This document shows, in pieces, positions 14,527 to 15,031 of a stretch of DNA of 15,031 nucleotides. The notes beneath the pieces are model-generated. The model did no database searches and was not told where the DNA came from. It saw only the letters and a list, made by a program, of their open reading frames with translations. Position 1 is the stretch's first letter; each line of letters starts with the position of its first letter. The DNA comes from Kangiellaceae bacterium (lineage in GTDB: Bacteria > Pseudomonadota > Gammaproteobacteria > Enterobacterales > Kangiellaceae). The position numbers and the translations under genes were made by a program. The stretch is taken from the NCBI GenBank assembly GCA_030148365.1, contig JASBTO010000094.1, forward strand, positions 1-15,031, given 5' to 3'.

Positions 14527-15031
14527 GTGTCCCGGAATGGTAGCCGGGCGCGGTAATGGTCGAGATTGGCCGTGATCAGGTTTTTCTCTTCGGTAATGTA
14601 GCGGGCAATCGCGTCTCTCAGATCCTGGCGTTCGAGATAGTGGAGGGAATGAACGCGCTCCGGACGGAACCCGCGACTGACTTTATATTCGCCTTGCACG
14701 CCAGGTTCGAACACCGCGAGCTGATGGTCGATACAAAACTCCATGCCCTGGTAATAGCAGGTTTCAAAGTGCAGGCCTGATACCGGCAGGCCACCCCAAT
14801 AGCGTCCGTACAGGGTGTTCTCGCCCACAAAGCACAAGGCCATGCCCTGGCAATGCCCGTCACACACCGCTTTGACCAGTAGCATCCGGGCGGACATGTC
14901 TTGCCGAAGCTGCTGGAAGAAGGCTTCGTTCAGATAACCAATGTGCCCGGAGCGCCGCAGGTAGGTGTCCTGATAAAAGCGGGTAAACACCCGGATGGCA
15001 TCCTCGCTGATCTCGTCGCCCTGCAGCCGCT
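14511..15031 (-). CDS. COG3146-type predicted N-acyltransferase, C-terminal part (runs off the window)
   Basis: About 173 residues are visible; the frame stays open to the right edge, so the gene continues beyond 15031. The apparent GTG start at 14990 is internal, because in-frame codons upstream encode RLQGDEISEDAIRV leading into FTRFYQDTYLRRSGH. The family signature is clear: LYGRYWGGLPVSGLHFETCY, YQGMEFCIDH, FEPGVQGEYKVSRGF. COG3146 proteins have a GNAT-like fold related to peptidoglycan-bridge (FemAB-like) acyltransferases; their substrate is not established. The complete family is usually about 370-390 residues, so roughly the N-terminal half is missing here. It converges on the GlsB-like gene. 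Confidence 0.88.
   Translation of the reverse strand, partial: RLQGDEISEDAIRVFTRFYQDTYLRRSGHIGYLNEAFFQQLRQDMSARMLLVKAVCDGHCQGMALCFVGENTLYGRYWGGLPVSGLHFETCYYQGMEFCIDHQLAVFEPGVQGEYKVSRGFRPERVHSLHYLERQDLRDAIARYITEEKNLITANLDHYRARLPFRDTKKPE

Noticed and set aside
14511..14990. Treating the right-edge minus-strand gene as a complete 159-residue protein starting with GTG.
   Set aside because: The frame is open to the edge and the upstream codons continue the family sequence, so the GTG is an internal valine.
1..15031. CRISPR arrays, insertion sequences, tRNA or rRNA genes and phage or defence genes.
   Set aside because: I saw no regularly spaced repeats, transposase motifs, tRNA-like cloverleaf with CCA end, or rRNA core sequence; essentially all space is filled by recognisable chromosomal genes.

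Overview
The window reads as ordinary chromosomal DNA of a gammaproteobacterium with fairly high GC. The CbpA/CbpM pair, a UspE-type tandem stress protein, a PpsR/PpsA pair very close to the enterobacterial proteins, AstE and RmuC all point that way. An extremely acidic lipoprotein and the general gene set would suit a marine or salt-tolerant member, but I cannot name a genus. There is no sign of a phage, transposon, integron, CRISPR array, rRNA or tRNA.

Layout. Positions 1-112 may hold the last codons of a gene that starts outside the window. A secreted TPR protein (285-1916) is followed by the co-chaperone cbpA and its modulator cbpM, separated by 1 nt (2049-3339). A probable operon follows on the plus strand: rmuC, a uspE-like gene, an M23 peptidase-family gene and astE (3459-7897), with gaps of 22 nt, 2 nt and an ATGA overlap. 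astE meets the convergent ppsR (7894-8715) at a CTAG tetranucleotide that supplies both stop codons. ppsR and ppsA (8980-11352) diverge from a 264-nt control region with several inverted repeats. Then come a small acidic lipoprotein gene (11462-11899) with a strong, possibly bidirectional terminator, a GNAT acetyltransferase gene translationally coupled to an AMP-forming acyl-CoA synthetase gene (12027-14137), a small GlsB/YeaQ-type membrane protein (14210-14464), and the C-terminal part of a convergent COG3146-type acyltransferase running off the right edge.

How the genes fit together. The recurring themes are stress and protein or DNA maintenance (CbpA/CbpM, RmuC, Usp, GlsB-like), central carbon switching (PpsA making PEP from pyruvate, PpsR reversibly inactivating it), arginine catabolism (AstE, away from any other ast gene here) and fatty-acid activation. 

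I did not find a convincing new multi-gene system. The most unusual items are the acidic lipoprotein built from 11-residue repeats, the inverted repeats of the ppsR-ppsA control region, the M23 protein whose HxH motif reads HLD, and the placement of astE in an envelope/stress operon.
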